Positions 1 to 6,749 of a stretch of DNA of 10,648 bases are shown piece by piece. The position numbers and the translations under genes are program-made. Origin of the DNA: Bacteroidales bacterium (GTDB lineage Bacteria; Bacteroidota; Bacteroidia; Bacteroidales; F082); the NCBI GenBank assembly GCA_024762735.1, contig JANTGU010000047.1, forward strand, positions 1 to 10,648, read 5' to 3'. The notes under the pieces were generated by a model. That model did not search any database. It was given only the letters and a program-made list of their open reading frames with translations, and had not been told where the DNA came from. Numbering within the stretch: the stretch's first letter is position 1; each line of letters begins with the position of its first letter.

Positions 1-2911
1 CGATACCAATTCCGTTATCTTCGGCCTCGAAACGGATATAATTTTTTTCCAATATAAACCGGATGGTTAGCAACCCCTTCTTTGATTGATCGACAAAAGC
101 ATGTTCGATGGCGTTTTCCAATATCGGTTGAACCATCATGGCGGGCAACATAACAAGGTCTTCGGGAAGCTCATCATCCACTTCAAATTGATAGCTGAAC
201 CTGTCGGGATACCTGATTTGTTGCAACCCCAGATACAACGTGAGCATCTCTATCTCGGTTTCCAGCAGGATAGCTTCCGATTGGCTACTCTCCAGCATAA
301 TACGAAAAAAGCGAGCAAAATTGGAGAGGTACATGCCTGCCTCGTTGGCTTTATGATTTAAAATATAGTTTTGAATGGCGATGAGTGCGTTAAACAAAAA
401 ATGGGGATTGACCTGCAGTCGGAATAGCTTTTCTCGCAAGTCAAGGTTGCGCTGCCTGGTTTTCAGCTCATCATAACGTATCTTGAAAAAGCCGCCTAAA
501 ATAGTTGTGACTGCCACCAACACAAGGATGTAAAAAAGCCAGGTTCGATAAAAGGGGGTAGCCACTGAAATACCCAGTGATGCCGGCATTTGTGTGGTTA
601 ATCCCCTGCTATTGACAATTCTGTAAAGCAGTTCATAATCGCCATAAGGTACGCCGGTGTAACGCATGGTACGCGTCTTCGGGCTTACCGTTACCCACGT
701 TTTATCGTAACCCCTTAGCATGGTTTGATATTCATAACTTTCAGGATTGGCCAGGTCGCTGTTTAAAAGCTCTACCGTGAACACATTCTCGTCGGGTTTG
801 AGCTCAACACTTTTCAACCCCACAGATTCATAATATCTAACACTGTCACCCACCCAAAACTTTCCAAAGTGAATGGCCGGCAAAGTGCTTTTAGCTTTAA
901 TAAATGCCGGGTTAAAAAGGTTAAAACCATTTTGACCACCAAAAAACAATTCGCCGGTCGAGAGCTTTAAACGCGCGTCATTAAATTTATTGGACTGCAG
1001 CCCGTCTTCCCTGGTGTATCTTGCAATGAGCGAGTCAGCTTCTGCATTATAAACTAAAATTCCTTTTCCCCCGGTGGATATCCAGAAATTGCCTTCGTCA
1101 TCCCTCAACATGGCTTTCAGGTTGTATTGAGAAAATATTTTTTCACCATAAGAACGGAAGCTGTTCTGTTCATCTGAATACTTTTGCAGGGTGTTATTTA
1201 GTACCCATACTTCACCTTTACTGAAAAGAATATCTTTAATCTCGTTGGAGGCCAGGCCGGAGCTGTCGTTGACTTTATAGGATGCCGTTTTATAAGTGCC
1301 GGAGTTAACACGGTATAGCCCGCAATTGGTGGTTCCAAACCAGAGATTCTCTTTATTATCTTTCTCCAACCTGGTTACCAACCGACAACACCAGTCGCTA
1401 AAAATGTTATTACCAAAAAACCTATCGAAGCTAAGGGTATGCCTGTCAAACTCCGCCAGCCCTTTTGCCCCCCAAAATCCTACGTACATTTTTCCATTGT
1501 TGGCTTCTATAAAATCGTTGTACCAGTCCTGTTTGAAAGTTGTTTTATTAAAAGTAATCAGTCTGAATTTGCCTGTTTTCGGATTAAAAATATCAAACCC
1601 TATTCCCTGCCATAGGCCTACCCACAACTTCTCCTCTGAATCCATATAAAGATCGGCAACTTTATCGCCCCCCAGCGAATTGCTTTCGTCAGCATGATGT
1701 CTGAAATGGGTAAAGTGCTCTTTTTCCCTGTCGAAGTAATCCATCCCGCTTCTGTCGTATCCAATCCACAGGTTTCCGTTTTTAGATGATGCCACAGCGC
1801 TAACAGAATTTCCTCCAGGGCTATTATCGATGCCTGCCAGGTGAGAAAATTTATGAAACGCGTAACGCGGCGGCGAGTAGACATCAAGCCCCCCGGACGT
1901 GGCCAGCCACATGTTGCCTGCATGATCAAATAGTATTTGATAAACATTGTTCGAAGAAATGGAGGAGGGATTGTCTTTTTGAAACGAATACTGATAGATT
2001 TCATTCTTCTCTTTATTGTATTGTAACAACCCCATCCCGGTTCCAAACCAAATAGTACCATCTTCCCTTTCTGCTATGCACCAGGTACTGGGTCGGATAA
2101 ATTTTTTAAAGTTCCCTGTCGCTGTATTCAGGATAAACACACCATCCAATGCAGACACCCACATCCTCCCCCCGGCATCTTGCAGGTAGCCCGAAACATC
2201 ACTTTCGCGTTTTTTAGTAAAATCGGTAAGGGAAGACAAATAGCGGGTAATCTTTTCCCGGGAGGAGCTCAAACAGTAAGAATCGGAATTTCTATCGCCA
2301 AACCAAAGATTGTTATCCTTGTCCATGTAAAGCGTGTGGTAATAATAGTAGGGCTGGTAAGTACCATAAAAATGGTAACAGGTATCGATGGTTGATGTTT
2401 TAACATTAAAAGGCATCAACAACCCATGCTCGGTACTAATCCAAAGGGTATCACGATGAAACAGCACATCGCGTATGTTTACATCAGAGTAAGTGATGGT
2501 GTCGTATAAAAGCGGCACTTTTCGAAGAGCGTTGCTGCTTACATCATACTTGTAAAGACCTTTTCCGGTACCTGTATAAACTTCCCCGTTATCTGTTTGT
2601 GTAAGACTTGTAAAAATTACCGGCTGTTGTGAGGAAGTCTCGCATTTGGCTTTAATAACGGAAAATGACAAGCCATCAAACTTGTTCAATCCATTCAGGG
2701 TAGCAATCCAAAGATAACCGTTTTTATCCTGCAAAAGATCGGTAACACGGTCGTTACTCAACCCATCATCGGATGAATAATGTTTGAACTCCATTTGGTT
2801 ATCTTCGATAAAAGGCTTGGAATAGAGCAAAGAGCGCCTTTGAGCCACGCCGGTATTAATCCCCGCGGCCATTAAAAAAAGTATCAGAATAATATTTGGT
2901 TTACTTACCAT
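1..2911 (-). CDS. LytS-type sensor histidine kinase with double Reg_prop propeller and Y_Y_Y domain (3' end outside window)
   Basis: The reverse strand is open without a stop from ATG at 2911 to the window edge: 970 codons, and the gene continues beyond base 1. Residues 1-24 are a signal peptide ending GVAQ. Residues about 40-690 hold some dozen Reg_prop-type repeats, such as NGYLWIATLNGLNKFDG and ENLWFGTTNCGLYRVN, which would make two periplasmic seven-bladed propellers. A Y_Y_Y domain follows (about 700-770), then one membrane segment (about 790-812, WLFYILVLVAVTTILGG). The His_kinase (PF06580) H-box is QVNPHFLFNAL with H837. The HATPase N-box is ENAIEHAF (about 930-937) and the G1 box DNGIGI is the last thing visible. 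In this family the partner is usually a LytTR response regulator; none is in the window, so it may lie beyond the left edge. An in-frame GTG at 2959 is an alternative start but would put a second hydrophobic stretch before the signal peptide. The ligand is unknown. Confidence 0.93.
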   Translation of the reverse strand, partial: MVSKPNIILILFLMAAGINTGVAQRRSLLYSKPFIEDNQMEFKHYSSDDGLSNDRVTDLLQDKNGYLWIATLNGLNKFDGLSFSVIKAKCETSSQQPVIFTSLTQTDNGEVYTGTGKGLYKYDVSSNALRKVPLLYDTITYSDVNIRDVLFHRDTLWISTEHGLLMPFNVKTSTIDTCYHFYGTYQPYYYYHTLYMDKDNNLWFGDRNSDSYCLSSSREKITRYLSSLTDFTKKRESDVSGYLQDAGGRMWVSALDGVFILNTATGNFKKFIRPSTWCIAEREDGTIWFGTGMGLLQYNKEKNEIYQYSFQKDNPSSISSNNVYQILFDHAGNMWLATSGGLDVYSPPRYAFHKFSHLAGIDNSPGGNSVSAVASSKNGNLWIGYDRSGMDYFDREKEHFTHFRHHADESNSLGGDKVADLYMDSEEKLWVGLWQGIGFDIFNPKTGKFRLITFNKTTFKQDWYNDFIEANNGKMYVGFWGAKGLAEFDRHTLSFDRFFGNNIFSDWCCRLVTRLEKDNKENLWFGTTNCGLYRVNSGTYKTASYKVNDSSGLASNEIKDILFSKGEVWVLNNTLQKYSDEQNSFRSYGEKIFSQYNLKAMLRDDEGNFWISTGGKGILVYNAEADSLIARYTREDGLQSNKFNDARLKLSTGELFFGGQNGFNLFNPAFIKAKSTLPAIHFGKFWVGDSVRYYESVGLKSVELKPDENVFTVELLNSDLANPESYEYQTMLRGYDKTWVTVSPKTRTMRYTGVPYGDYELLYRIVNSRGLTTQMPASLGISVATPFYRTWLFYILVLVAVTTILGGFFKIRYDELKTRQRNLDLREKLFRLQVNPHFLFNALIAIQNYILNHKANEAGMYLSNFARFFRIMLESSQSEAILLETEIEMLTLYLGLQQIRYPDRFSYQFEVDDELPEDLVMLPAMMVQPILENAIEHAFVDQSKKGLLTIRFILEKNYIRFEAEDNGIGI

Positions 2912-3124
2912 TAATGCTAAAATAATGATGCCACCCCATCCCGAACCATCCTTTTTCACAATTCATGCTAAAAATAGGCAAAAAAGCAATAGGGTTGGCT
3001 ATGTGTAATTAAGTTACCCAAAAAAAGGTTGGGCGAGTTGCTGTTTCAAAATCGAAAATATCAAATAAAACTTATCCTTATCCGGTACAATAATAAACAG
3101 TCCCAAGCAAATAATAAATAAACC

Positions 3125-3139
3125 GGTACACTTTGTACC
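3125..3139. promoter_or_regulatory. Perfect palindrome GGTACA-CTT-TGTACC, candidate operator
   Basis: Six-base arms match perfectly around a three-base spacer in the region between the divergent kinase and secreted-protein genes. The sequence CCGGTACA occurs at 3082-3089 and again at 3123-3130, 41 bases apart. The palindrome overlaps TACACTTTG, which is one base longer than a standard TAnnTTTG -7 element. A binding site for a regulator of the gene at 3198 is possible, but nothing else supports it. Confidence 0.3.
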
Positions 3140-3197
3140 TCTTGTTTGCAGTATGGCCACCAAGATTGTATTTTTGGGCAACACTAAACAGAGGACT

Positions 3198-3701
3198 ATG
3201 CATCAGCCAATAAAATACCTTTTACTGCTTACGCTGCTTTTTTGCGGCTATTTTACTACCGGCCAGAACACCGTTGGGCAACAATTTGGTTTTTCTGTTG
3301 ACATACCAGGACAATGGCAAAGTTACCATTTAAAGGAGGGGGAAAACATTTTATACTTGTTTATGAGTGGCGACGGGCAGGTTAATATGGAGCTTAAACT
3401 GCTTCCGATTAAAGATAATGCCCACCTCTTCGATTTGGTTACCCTTTTTGAAAAGGATGAACTACCGGCAGGCTTTGATTGCGCCCTCATTAAAGACTAC
3501 TCCAACGCCAACAACATCAAGGGGAAAATGGGTATTTATTACGGTTACATCAATGGAACAGCCGAGTCGATTTCGGTTTTCTACTTTATCAACCAAAACA
3601 AGGGGTATATGCTATCAACCACTGTTCCTGTTGACCGCCAGCAGGAAAAGGAAGAAATTATTCTGTCCATACTTGATTCGTTCAGGTTTCTAAATCCTTA
3701 A
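3198..3701 (+). CDS. Secreted protein, probable PsbP/DUF1795-like fold
   Basis: A 167-residue protein. The start at 3198 is preferred over an upstream in-frame ATG at 3153 because it places a classical signal peptide at the N-terminus (MHQPIKYLLLL...TTGQ, cleavage after about residue 23). The cysteine in LLFCG lacks a proper lipobox, with F at -1, so a soluble periplasmic or secreted protein is more likely than a lipoprotein. The mature part opens with FGFSVDIPGQWQ and later has YYGYINGTAESISVFYFI and a closing ILSILDSFRF. This pattern, a 'folded, pre-strand PGxW' start and a terminal helix ending in SFRF, recalls PsbP/DUF1795-like proteins. That assignment is from pattern memory and is not proven. 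The gene is divergent from the kinase and separated by 285 bases from the next operon, so it is probably transcribed alone. Function unknown. Confidence 0.85.
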   Translation: MHQPIKYLLLLTLLFCGYFTTGQNTVGQQFGFSVDIPGQWQSYHLKEGENILYLFMSGDGQVNMELKLLPIKDNAHLFDLVTLFEKDELPAGFDCALIKDYSNANNIKGKMGIYYGYINGTAESISVFYFINQNKGYMLSTTVPVDRQQEKEEIILSILDSFRFLNP

Positions 3702-3817
3702 AAGAACACTTTCCGACTGCCTGTCCAAAACCACCCTACACCTCTACCATGCCATGAACCTTATCTGGTTAATTACTGCTTTTCCGTTAAAGATAAAAAT
3801 ACCCCACAAAACTAATG

Positions 3818-3889
3818 CTCATCAATTCCCCGTAAGGGATAGATGAGTTATAACTAAAGCCCCAAAAAAAAACTCCTCCCCGTAGGGGA
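3818..3889. repeat. Two related hairpins in a non-coding region
   Basis: The first hairpin, 3818-3847, pairs CTCATC with GATGAG and TCCC with GGGA around CGTAA. The second, 3877-3889, is TCCCC-GTA-GGGGA. Both share the core TCCCCGTA(A)GGG and are followed by a similar purine-rich ATGA context, so they look like copies of one short palindromic repeat. Read on the minus strand, the second hairpin is followed by GGAG and a run of nine T, so it could terminate leftward transcripts. No minus-strand gene lies immediately upstream of it. The rest of 3702-3963 shows nothing recognisable. Confidence 0.5.
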
Positions 3890-3963
3890 AAATGAAAAAA
3901 CCAGCATCTCACGCGGATCCAAAACTCGGCCTTGAAGCTTGTTAATAAAATCCCTCGTCCGTT

Positions 3964-3994
3964 TTTCACTTTTCCCATTTTTATACTACATTTG
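3964..3994 (+). promoter_or_regulatory. Bacteroidetes-type promoter for the B12 operon
   Basis: TACATTTG at 3987-3994 matches the Bacteroidetes -7 consensus TAnnTTTG exactly. A weak -33 element, TTTC at 3964-3967, sits 19 bases upstream, which is the expected spacing. Transcription would start at or just before the 5' strand of riboswitch stem P1, a position that makes sense for a riboswitch leader. Confidence 0.6.
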
Positions 3995-3999
3995 CCGGG

Positions 4000-4163
4000 T
4001 TAAAGGTGCCCTTAGGGGCCTAACAGGGAATCGGGTGTAAATCCCGGACAGTTCCCGCTGCTGTAAGCTCATTGAATGCTTTTGGAAACCTTGTGCCACT
4101 GTCGTGTACACAGCGCGATGGGAAGGCCTCCAGAAGCGAGCAAGTCAGAAGACCTGCCTTTAC
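4000..4163 (+). ncRNA. Cobalamin riboswitch aptamer
   Basis: The region carries the conserved parts of a cobalamin (B12) riboswitch in order. Stem P1 pairs TAAAGG (4001-4006) with CCTTTA (4157-4162). Then come AGGTGCC, CAGGGAATCGGGTGTAAATCCCGG with its internal CGGG/CCCG stem, GTTCCCGCTGCTGTAA, the B12-box core GCCACTG (4095-4101), GATGGGAAGGC (4117-4127), and AGTCAGAAGACCTGCC (4143-4158). The element lies 120 bases upstream of the first gene of a BtuB/BtuG-type operon, matching the known role of this class: B12 binding lowers expression of uptake genes. Whether it prefers adenosyl- or aquo/methyl-cobalamin cannot be judged by eye. Confidence 0.95.
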
Positions 4164-4176
4164 AACGTATCAATCA

Positions 4177-4197
4177 AAGCTTTCGGGATAAAAGCTT
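4177..4197 (+). promoter_or_regulatory. Hairpin immediately 3' of the aptamer, candidate P13
   Basis: AAGCTTT (4177-4183) pairs with AAAGCTT (4191-4197) around the seven-base loop CGGGATA. In cobalamin riboswitches a hairpin downstream of P1 (P13) often makes a kissing contact with L5 and links ligand binding to expression. Position and size fit that role. I could not find a convincing complement in the apparent L5 loop (TGTAAAT), so the contact is unproven. Confidence 0.4.
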
Positions 4198-4236
4198 GGT
4201 GGAATCTTTCAAACCCTTTCCATCAAATTTTCCTGT

Positions 4237-4280
4237 GAGTTTTGAGGTTGTTAAATTTTTTCTTAACCTTAAAACTTTTT
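4237..4280 (+). promoter_or_regulatory. Hairpin plus U-tract ending just before the start codon, likely expression platform
   Basis: GTTTTGAGGTT (4239-4249) pairs with AACCTTAAAAC (4265-4275) over 11 positions, one of them G-U. The stem can extend by two pairs to 4237/4277. The 3' arm runs directly into TTTTT (4276-4280), and the ATG of the first structural gene follows at 4284. It could act as a weak, AU-rich intrinsic terminator or by occluding the start codon. Which one depends on alternative pairings that need folding calculations. Confidence 0.5.
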
Positions 4281-4283
4281 CGT

Positions 4284-5585
4284 ATGAAAAAAAATTACTT
4301 TTTACTTACAGCCATCGTGCTGTTTGCAAGCGTGCAAACGATGTTTGCACAACATCGTAGCCTCATCGATGTTAATCAAGTTTTAATTGTTTCGGGCGGA
4401 GCCTTCTCCAACCCGGATGATTACGTAACCACGGCATCTTACAAGCCCAACGATTCAATTACCACCGAGTTTGGAACTGTATTTACCCAGTCGGTGCAAA
4501 GTGCCGTGGTGTACAACCATTTTCTTTATGTGGCGGCGCAGGACTCCATCGTAGCTTTCGATATCGACAGCTATCAGCGCGTAGCTGCTACTGCTGCTGC
4601 CGGTGTTAACCAACTTGCCGTGGCCGGCGAAAAGCTGATAGCCACTTTTTGGTACCCCAACACGGCTGATTTTGTTAAAATTTACAACCGTGCTGATCTG
4701 TCAGAGCTCGCCGTTATCTCCGACGTTTCTGATGAAGCAGCTGGCATTGCCATTTTTAATAACATGGCCTATGTGGCCGTTCCGGGAGGATGGGCTGCTA
4801 CCACAGGCAAGTTAGCCGTCATCGATTTGGAATCCAACAGCTTTGTAGAAGAGATTGATCTGGGTACCGAAGGTGCCGGCATCAACAACATTTACGTGTA
4901 TGCCGCCAACAACACGCATTATCTGGTTACCGTGAACAAAACACCCTGGGGTGGCACCAGTGGTTATCTTACCAAAATCGACCTGGCCGACATGGCGCCC
5001 GTTAGCATGGAAGTTAATGTTGTGCTGGGTAAAGGAGTTGGATTTACTCAAACCGATGCCACTCTGTACACAGTAATAAATGGTGGAATTGGCTCGATTG
5101 ATGCTGAAACCCTAACGGTTACCGACACCGCTATCGTGGCAGCTCCTGCCATGACCCTTGCCGGGGCCGCCTACGATTCAATCCACAGCCTGTTTTATGT
5201 AACCACCACCGATTATGCCTCGGTAGGCGAAGGTACCATTTACAATATGGAAGGTGACGTTACAGGTAGTTTCGATGCAGGCATCTCTGCCGAAGCCATC
5301 GCCATTGATTACAGAGATTACGAAAATGTTAACGAAATTTTTGCCGCCAACACGTTCAAATTCTACCCTAATCCCGTGAAAGATGCACTAACCATTGCCA
5401 ACAACAACCAAGTAGCCATCGATCAGGTTACTGTAAGTGATATCATGGGAAGGACTGTGACTTCTAAAAACGTGTTTGACAAGAATAACGTGGTGATTGA
5501 TTTATCAAACCTGAACCCCGGCTTCTACTTTGTAACCGTGCAAGGGGCAAACAAATCGTTTACCGCTAAAATTGTAAAACAATAA
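4284..5585 (+). CDS. T9SS-exported BtuG-like beta-propeller protein
   Basis: 433 residues. The ATG at 4284 is chosen because it opens a clean signal peptide (MKKNYFLLTAIVLF...FAQ, cleavage after about residue 23); earlier in-frame starts fall inside the upstream hairpin. Residues about 30-350 consist of repeated short strand motifs of the YncE/BtuG propeller type, such as VAAQDSIVAFDID, VAVPGGW and LAVIDLES. Residues about 358-433 are a Por_secre_tail type A sorting domain: FKFYPNPVKDALTI, an SDIMGR motif and a terminal FTAKIVKQ. The protein should be exported by T9SS and attached to or released from the surface. Its opening VLIVSGGAF (33-41) and late GTIY...TGSFDAGI (317-334) match equivalent stretches of the lipoprotein encoded at 8797, suggesting common ancestry. 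As first gene after the riboswitch it is probably a B12- or corrinoid-binding surface protein, which is inference. Confidence 0.9.
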   Translation: MKKNYFLLTAIVLFASVQTMFAQHRSLIDVNQVLIVSGGAFSNPDDYVTTASYKPNDSITTEFGTVFTQSVQSAVVYNHFLYVAAQDSIVAFDIDSYQRVAATAAAGVNQLAVAGEKLIATFWYPNTADFVKIYNRADLSELAVISDVSDEAAGIAIFNNMAYVAVPGGWAATTGKLAVIDLESNSFVEEIDLGTEGAGINNIYVYAANNTHYLVTVNKTPWGGTSGYLTKIDLADMAPVSMEVNVVLGKGVGFTQTDATLYTVINGGIGSIDAETLTVTDTAIVAAPAMTLAGAAYDSIHSLFYVTTTDYASVGEGTIYNMEGDVTGSFDAGISAEAIAIDYRDYENVNEIFAANTFKFYPNPVKDALTIANNNQVAIDQVTVSDIMGRTVTSKNVFDKNNVVIDLSNLNPGFYFVTVQGANKSFTAKIVKQ

Positions 5586-5592
5586 AAAAATG

Positions 5593-5774
5593 AGAAGGGG
5601 CTGTCTAAAGGTCATTGGTAAATAAGTTGTGAGGCTAAGCGGAATCGAAGCCCCATTGATGCCGGCACACTTTGACTGCTTAGGCTACTTCGGATGCTTC
5701 GACAGGCTCAGCATCCGAGGCTCTGGAATCAAACTCAGCATGATGCAATCATTGACTTTTAGACAGACCTTTTT
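5593..5774. mobile_element. MITE-like inverted-repeat element inside the B12 operon
   Basis: The ends are imperfect terminal inverted repeats: 5593-5617 (AGAAGGGGCTGTCTAAAG...) and 5750-5774 (...CTTTTAGACAGACCTTTTT), matching at about 20 of 25 positions. Most mismatches become G-U pairs in the plus-strand RNA. Inside are an eight-pair hairpin CGGATGCT/AGCATCCG (5691-5717), an inverted CTAAGC/GCTTAG pair, and two oppositely oriented copies of a CTTCGA...GCTcAGC-type intergenic repeat common in Bacteroidetes. No ORF and no clear target-site duplication were seen. The element fills nearly all of the 198-base gap between the first two genes of the operon, and its T-run ends nine bases before the next ATG. 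It may attenuate or stabilise the mRNA. Confidence 0.65.
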
Positions 5775-5783
5775 ATTAAATAC

Positions 5784-6749
5784 ATGATGAAAATTTTTTC
5801 CGCCCTACTTCTATTACTATCGCTGGCTTCGGCTGCTGTAGCACAATTTGCACCACCTGCCGGACAAGAAGGTAGCACCGCCATTTATGCCGACAGCGCG
5901 GTGTTTGTTGATTGGGCCAGCCAATGCAGTTTGCAACGGGGATGGATTAATCTGGCTGATACAGCACTCGGGAAAACAAGCTATGGCACCGCGAACGCGG
6001 CTACCGGAAAAGCTGACAACGACGTGGTAAGCCTTGGCGACGGGGGCATGGCCACGCTCTACTTTTCCACGCCCATAGCCAATGGTGATGGGTTTGATCT
6101 GGCTGTGTTCGAGAATGCCTTTACCGATGAGTTCCTCGAACTCGCTTTCGTGGAAGTATCCTCCGACAGCCTTCATTTTTACCGCTTTCCTTCCGTTTCA
6201 CTAACACAGACCATCACACAGGTCGAGACTTTCGGCACGCTGGATGCAACCCTGATCCACAATTTTGCAGGAAAATATCGCGCTTTGTATGGTACCCCTT
6301 TCGATTTGGAAGAGCTTAAAGACTCCGTAGGTCTGGATATCAATCATGTGGTTGCCGTGCGGGTTATTGATGTCACCGGAAGCATCGACAGTGCCTTTTG
6401 TCGATACGACAGCCGGGGCAATAAAATCAACGACCCCTGGCCAACCCCCTTTGAAACCGGCGGTTTCGATTTGGATGCCGTGGGGGTAATCCACAACAAC
6501 GCAACTGCCATTCAACAGTATTCTGGAAACCAAATAGCTGTCTATCCAAACCCTTGCCACGATTTTATGGAGATATCAGGCGAAATTATCAAGCTGCGCA
6601 TCTTTGATATTTCCGGAAAATTATTAACCTCTGTCTATAAGTTTGTTGGGCATAGAATTGACTGCTCGGCACTACCCAAAGGGGTACTCTTGCTGGACAT
6701 AGAAAACAACCGACATAAACACCATATCATCAAAGTGATTAAACAATAA
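5784..6749 (+). CDS. T9SS-exported cell-surface protein of a cobalamin-locus type
   Basis: 321 residues, with a signal peptide (MMKIFSALLLLLSLASAAVAQ, cleavage after about residue 21). The main domain covers about 22-245. It contains VFENAF (108-113), LELAFVEVSSD (118-128), a FRFPSVSLTQ-like stretch (YRFPSVSLTQ here) and closes with GGFDLDAVGVI (226-236). I recognise this motif set from secreted proteins annotated only as 'cell surface protein', some with PEP-CTERM tails, but cannot name a family. Residues about 251-321 are a T9SS sorting domain (VYPNPCHDF, IFDISGKLL, terminal HIIKVIKQ). The stop codon overlaps the start of the TonB receptor gene as TAATG, which implies translational coupling and a shared function. 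The domain may bind corrinoid or assist the receptor; no catalytic motif is visible. Confidence 0.88.
   Translation: MMKIFSALLLLLSLASAAVAQFAPPAGQEGSTAIYADSAVFVDWASQCSLQRGWINLADTALGKTSYGTANAATGKADNDVVSLGDGGMATLYFSTPIANGDGFDLAVFENAFTDEFLELAFVEVSSDSLHFYRFPSVSLTQTITQVETFGTLDATLIHNFAGKYRALYGTPFDLEELKDSVGLDINHVVAVRVIDVTGSIDSAFCRYDSRGNKINDPWPTPFETGGFDLDAVGVIHNNATAIQQYSGNQIAVYPNPCHDFMEISGEIIKLRIFDISGKLLTSVYKFVGHRIDCSALPKGVLLLDIENNRHKHHIIKVIKQ

Noticed and set aside
1296..1649. 117-codon plus-strand ORF
   Set aside because: Antisense shadow of the sensor kinase with no signal or domain.
1618..2061. 147-codon minus-strand ORF
   Set aside because: It is an alternative frame on the same strand within the sensor kinase, whose frame is open and matches known propeller repeats throughout.
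3153..3197. Longer N-terminus of the small secreted protein
   Set aside because: Starting at 3153 would add 15 residues before a well-formed signal peptide; the ATG at 3198 is the more natural start.
3787..3978. 63-codon minus-strand ORF
   Set aside because: It runs through the two palindromic hairpins and the promoter region, has low-complexity aromatic-rich content and no recognisable domain; a by-product of repeat sequence.
4076..4360. 94-codon plus-strand ORF overlapping the riboswitch
   Set aside because: It lies across conserved aptamer elements and runs into the first gene in another frame, so the structured RNA explains the sequence.
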